DNA of 64,000 bases from positions 31,168,311 through 31,232,310 of the forward strand of contig CM068835.1 of assembly GCA_028554795.2 (NCBI GenBank), read 5' to 3'. The stretch's first letter is position 1. Every line of letters begins with the position of its first letter. Under the pieces are notes generated by a model that worked only from the letters and a program-made list of their open reading frames with translations, was not told the origin of the DNA and searched no databases. A program made the position numbers and the translations under genes. Below, in pieces: positions 60,349-64,000 of this stretch. Source of the stretch: Sinohyriopsis cumingii (taxonomy: Eukaryota > Mollusca > Bivalvia > Unionida > Unionidae).

Positions 60349-60689
60349 TATCGAGGGAGAGGTGTAGTTCCAATTGAATTCCAGTGGTGCTTCAATTAAA
60401 TTCTGTTACTGAATGTGTTGATGTGCCTATAATCTTGAACGTACTAAAGTAACAATGTCCTGGAGTGTGGTGATGTGGTAACAGTCGTTATATTTATGTC
60501 AAACATATAATCGAAAATGATCTTGTATGAATTCACTATAATTCCAAATTAAAGGTTTTGTCCAAGAATATTACTGAGCATCTTGTAATTCCAGTGAATA
60601 ATAATTTGAATAAATAAATCTAACCAAATTAAAAACTGAACAGAACAATAAGACAGGTTTAGCTTCATATGTCAGGCAAAAATGAGTAA
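60349..60689. other. Non-coding, nothing recognised
   Basis: Unique sequence to the right of the Tigger-like element. The 37-bp satellite does not resume here. Confidence 0.4.
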
Positions 60690-61440
60690 TACTTGGTAAA
60701 CAAGATTAAATACCCTATAACTGACCACAGTTGTAATTACCAATTTCCAAAATACTGTTGTAGCTGTGTGGGGTGGGCGACAGCTACATTGGGGAATTAG
60801 CTGGTAGAGCCAACAAACAAACATCTAGGTTACATATTTATTTCAAATTCAAAATCTCTCCCAACCATTTCTGCCTCTGTATATGTATACCAGCCTAGCA
60901 GACTTCACAGGAGACATCCTGATATCATATTTCTATAACTGGCTTGATTGTTTCTGGTACATAGATATCTGTTTCCTACATTAAACTAAACATTTGATAT
61001 CTCACTAATGATTTGTCTAGAAGCTGATTTGAAAACATAAATGATTATAATTTGTTTGATCAGACTCACACTCACTTTCAACCTCTTCCTCAAAATATAA
61101 ATGTTAAATAAATGTAGTTTATGTGTAAGGGTTGGCAAAGATTGTTAGAAATATATATTCCTTTAAAATCTATATAAAGATACTCTTGCTAATTAGAGAA
61201 ACTTAATCTACTTTCTTGTCTCTAATATCATCAGCATTTTCAAAATCTAAAACTAATTGTAAGTCCTCTAAATAATCATTTAATTAATTTGCATAAACAC
61301 AAATGCCTGCTCTCACATAGACCATAGAGCTAGACCTGTTAAACCAAATGACTAATGTCCATAAGGCCATGGGGTGAGTGTGCTGTAAAGATTCTGCTTG
61401 TATTGTTTTGGAAGATATGGATTCTATTCAACATGTACAA
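60690..61440 (+). repeat. Dispersed repeat D1, short copy
   Basis: Counterpart of 39420-40830 with the ordered matches listed there, missing part of its middle. Both copies precede a minisatellite by about 0.5-1 kb. Confidence 0.55.
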
Positions 61441-62439
61441 GACTAGAAAATTGGAAAACAGTTAAATCATTAAAAAAAAGTCCCTACTACAATACTCTGT
61501 CAACTTAATGAAAATTTCCATTATAGAAGTTTCTAAGGTCAGAATCAAGACTCCATCTTTAACTCAAAAATGAAGTAAACATGTTTACTACTATTAATGA
61601 CCTGAATATTTAATCTACATTCATAGAGAAATATTTAGCAATGTATTGTGTTGTTTACAAAGTAAATGTACAAAATACTGATGTATATAACATATAATCA
61701 TTAAGAAAAGCCAATAAAAACAAATTAAATATGCATAACACCTGATATAATGTTATTATCTTTAAACATATAAAACAAAAAGGTATGATTTGAGAAAGAT
61801 AGCTAGTTTGAATTGATCGATAAAAGAAATTCCCAACAAATCTTCCTATGTTTGAAGTTGAGAAAGATTTGAACTACAATGGTTATGTTGTACCTTTAAG
61901 GTTGGTTTTGCCACAGGACTGTTGGGATAAAAATGGCCACAGAAACATATAATTTTAGACGAAAACCTCATTTATCATGAACTATAGCTGCATATTGCTG
62001 ACTAGAGGTTTTTTTAAGCAATTTTGAAGTCAAAAGTCAAGGTCACTGTGACTGAAATGGCTTCTGCAGAGTAACATTAGCTTTACACAATAGACCTGGA
62101 CTAGACTGTGTTGATGGCTTGTAGTTCAGTTACTCATCATGCTGTTTATGATAAGTAAATTATGATCTATATGAATACTAATTTATACAAGTTCAGTTTT
62201 AATCCAAAAAAAGAGTGAACAGATTATATAATTAAGTCTTAATAATGTAAAGTTTTTTTTTACTTCCTGCTTTTACAATTTATTTGTGATATAAACCTTT
62301 CTTTGTAGTAAATGGGACTGATTATACTGAAAACATAATCACATGCTGAAATTCAGTGATGATGAATGTGACATTTATTTCACTGTGCAGTAAAATAACT
62401 CTTGTCATATCAAATATTAGTGTCAAATCTTGTTTACAG
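61441..62439. other. Non-coding with one TCAAGGTCA motif
   Basis: AT-rich. AGTCAAGGTCACTGTGAC at about 62035 is a nuclear-receptor-like half-site with a partial inverted partner. No exon seen. Confidence 0.4.
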
Positions 62440-63112
62440 TCATTGGACTACTGTTTGCATTCATTAGGATACTGTTTGCATTCATTAGGATACTGTTTGC
62501 ATTCATTAGAATACTGTTTTTACATTCATTGGGATACTGTTTTACATTAAATGGGATACTGTTTGCATTCATTAGGATACTGTTTTTACATTCATTGGAC
62601 TACTGTTTTACATTTATTGGGATACTGTTTGCATTCATTAGGATACTGTTTTTACATTCATTGGGATACTGTTTTACATTCATTGGGATACTGTTTGTAT
62701 TCATTAGGATACTGTTTTTACATTCAGTAGGATACTGTTTTTACATTCATTGGGATACTGTTTGCATTCATTAGGATACTGTTTTTACATTCATTGGACT
62801 ACTTTTTTACATTCATTGGGATACTGTTTGCATTCATTAGGATACTGTTTTTACATTCATTGGACTACTGTTTTACATTCAATGGGATACTGTTTGCATT
62901 CATTAGGATACTGTTTTTACATTCAGTAGGATACTGTTTTACATTCATTGGGATACTGTTTGCATTCATTAGGATACTGTTTTTACATTCATTTGACTAC
63001 TGTTTTACATTCATTGGGATACTGTTTTTACATTCATTGGGATACTATTTTTACATTCATTGGGATCCTGTTTTACATTCATTGGGATACTGTTTTACAT
63101 TCGTTGGGATAT
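62440..63112. repeat. Minisatellite, ~24-27 bp unit, ~27 copies
   Basis: Units of ATTGGGATACTGTTTTACAT plus TC, with variants GTTTGCATTCATTAGG and GGACTACTG. Open frames of about 100 codons (FIRILFLHSLGYCF-type) arise from the repeat and are not genes. Confidence 0.93.
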
Positions 63113-63412
63113 AGCATAGAATTTATTTCTTAATTATGTTGTGAATTACATGTATCTGTTGAATTTTGCTACTTATTCAATTGATTCATTTGTGTGTGTG
63201 TGTTTGATATTCATTTATATTCATATATATGTGATATTCATTTCTGTAATTTATATGTATTTGATATTAATTTCTATACATATATATGTTTGTAATATTT
63301 TCATAAATATAAAAAGTACTGAATAAAAGAATTGTGTAAATGAAAGTGAAGGTAAAAACATCATGACCTATTCTATTTCGCATGATCATGACTGAATAGG
63401 CATAAGGTTTTG

Positions 63413-63415
<3 letters not shown>

Positions 63416-63472
<57 letters not shown>
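63416..63472. repeat. (AT)n microsatellite
   Basis: More than 25 AT dinucleotides, ending where the minus-strand SINE tail begins. Confidence 0.97.
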
Positions 63473-63475
<3 letters not shown>

Positions 63476-63620
63476 TGTCAAGGAAAAAGGAATATTAAAG
63501 TGCCTTGCCAAAGGGCACGCCAAATAGTCGACCCAAGCTGAAGAGACAGTTGGATTCAAACTCTTGCAGTCTGGTCACCAGTCTAGCATGTTAACCACTG
63601 CACAAACATGGCTCTTGCAT
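63473..63620 (-). mobile_element. tRNA-derived SINE (family 3), minus strand
   Basis: Reverse complement: GTGCAGTGGTTAACATGC (A box), GAGTTTGAATCC (B box), then CCTTTGGCAAGGCACTTTA, a widespread SINE core, and a 3' end running into the (TA)n tract. Distantly like 10545-10672. Confidence 0.65.
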
Positions 63621-64000
63621 CCTTTAGTTCTTTCTCACAGCATGCAGGAGACTACCTACAACATGCCTGATATACGTTCCTGAGTGTATAAATGTATGGA
63701 CAATGAAGAATGCATAGCTGTACATTATAACATCATACTCAAATTAAGTCATTCTGACCTAGTATTACATGTATGTAGACATGAACCAGTTAATCTGGCC
63801 ACAGGCTGCAATACATAAATTAATTAGTTTTTAATCACACTCCAGTTTTTGACCTACAGGAGAGGAACCACTGGCAGGTGTGCTATTATTACAAGCTGGA
63901 ACCTACACAAGGTCCAGATTAGGCTCTGAGTTTGAATAAATAGGATATAATTACTTGGACATGGGTCATGAAAGTATGTTTATTTTGTGTGTTTATACCA
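63621..64000. other. Non-coding, nothing recognised
   Basis: Unique sequence to the right edge. Confidence 0.4.

Noticed and set aside
62356-63133. Overlapping 60-114 codon frames rich in Phe, Ile and Leu, resembling membrane segments
   Set aside because: Produced by the ~25-bp T-rich minisatellite; the apparent hydrophobicity is a composition effect.

Overview
The window is AT-rich, repeat-laden animal DNA holding part of one host gene. Most of its length is intron or 5' flank filled with repeats. The repeats suggest a mollusc, most likely a bivalve: a tRNA-derived SINE whose body resembles one I associate with bivalve and gastropod genomes, repeats carrying TCAAGGTCA, a DIRS-type retroelement fossil, palindromic MITEs and very many minisatellites. 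The species cannot be named from this sequence, and the mollusc assignment rests on recalled repeat families rather than a search.

The host gene lies on the minus strand. It is an SLC16 transporter closest to the MCT8/MCT10 branch (aromatic amino acid and thyroid hormone carriers). One shared internal exon (1681-2288, TM2 to TM7) runs towards the left edge, and the remaining exons lie outside the window. Upstream are two alternative versions of the first coding exon, at 19097-19379 and 38126-38387. Each encodes its own cytosolic N-terminus and TM1, each ends in the same phase, and each joins the shared exon to give the same ...SLKAAFVGS... junction. The distal version uses a GC donor and the proximal one a GT donor. 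The distal exon's acceptor sits 16 bases from a 38-bp tandem array whose units, read on the gene strand, look like miniature 3' splice sites.

Layout: 0-2.3 kb SINE and shared exon; 2.3-19 kb intron with minisatellites, palindromic MITEs and a 2.8-kb CACTA-like element; 19-38 kb intron with a decayed LINE, a 2.6-kb minisatellite, a CR1/L2-type LINE and arrays of a ~140-bp repeat containing AAGATGGC; 38-39.3 kb distal exon and 38-bp array; 39-48 kb further minisatellites, nested LINE and MITE copies; 48-51.4 kb DIRS-type fossil with a SINE in it; 51-64 kb more minisatellites, two SINE families, a 37-bp satellite abutting a Tigger/pogo-like element, and dispersed repeats.

About 19 distinct minisatellite arrays (periods ~23-62 bp) make up roughly a fifth of the window. 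Several have higher-order structure. No complete gene, structural RNA gene or CRISPR array is present.
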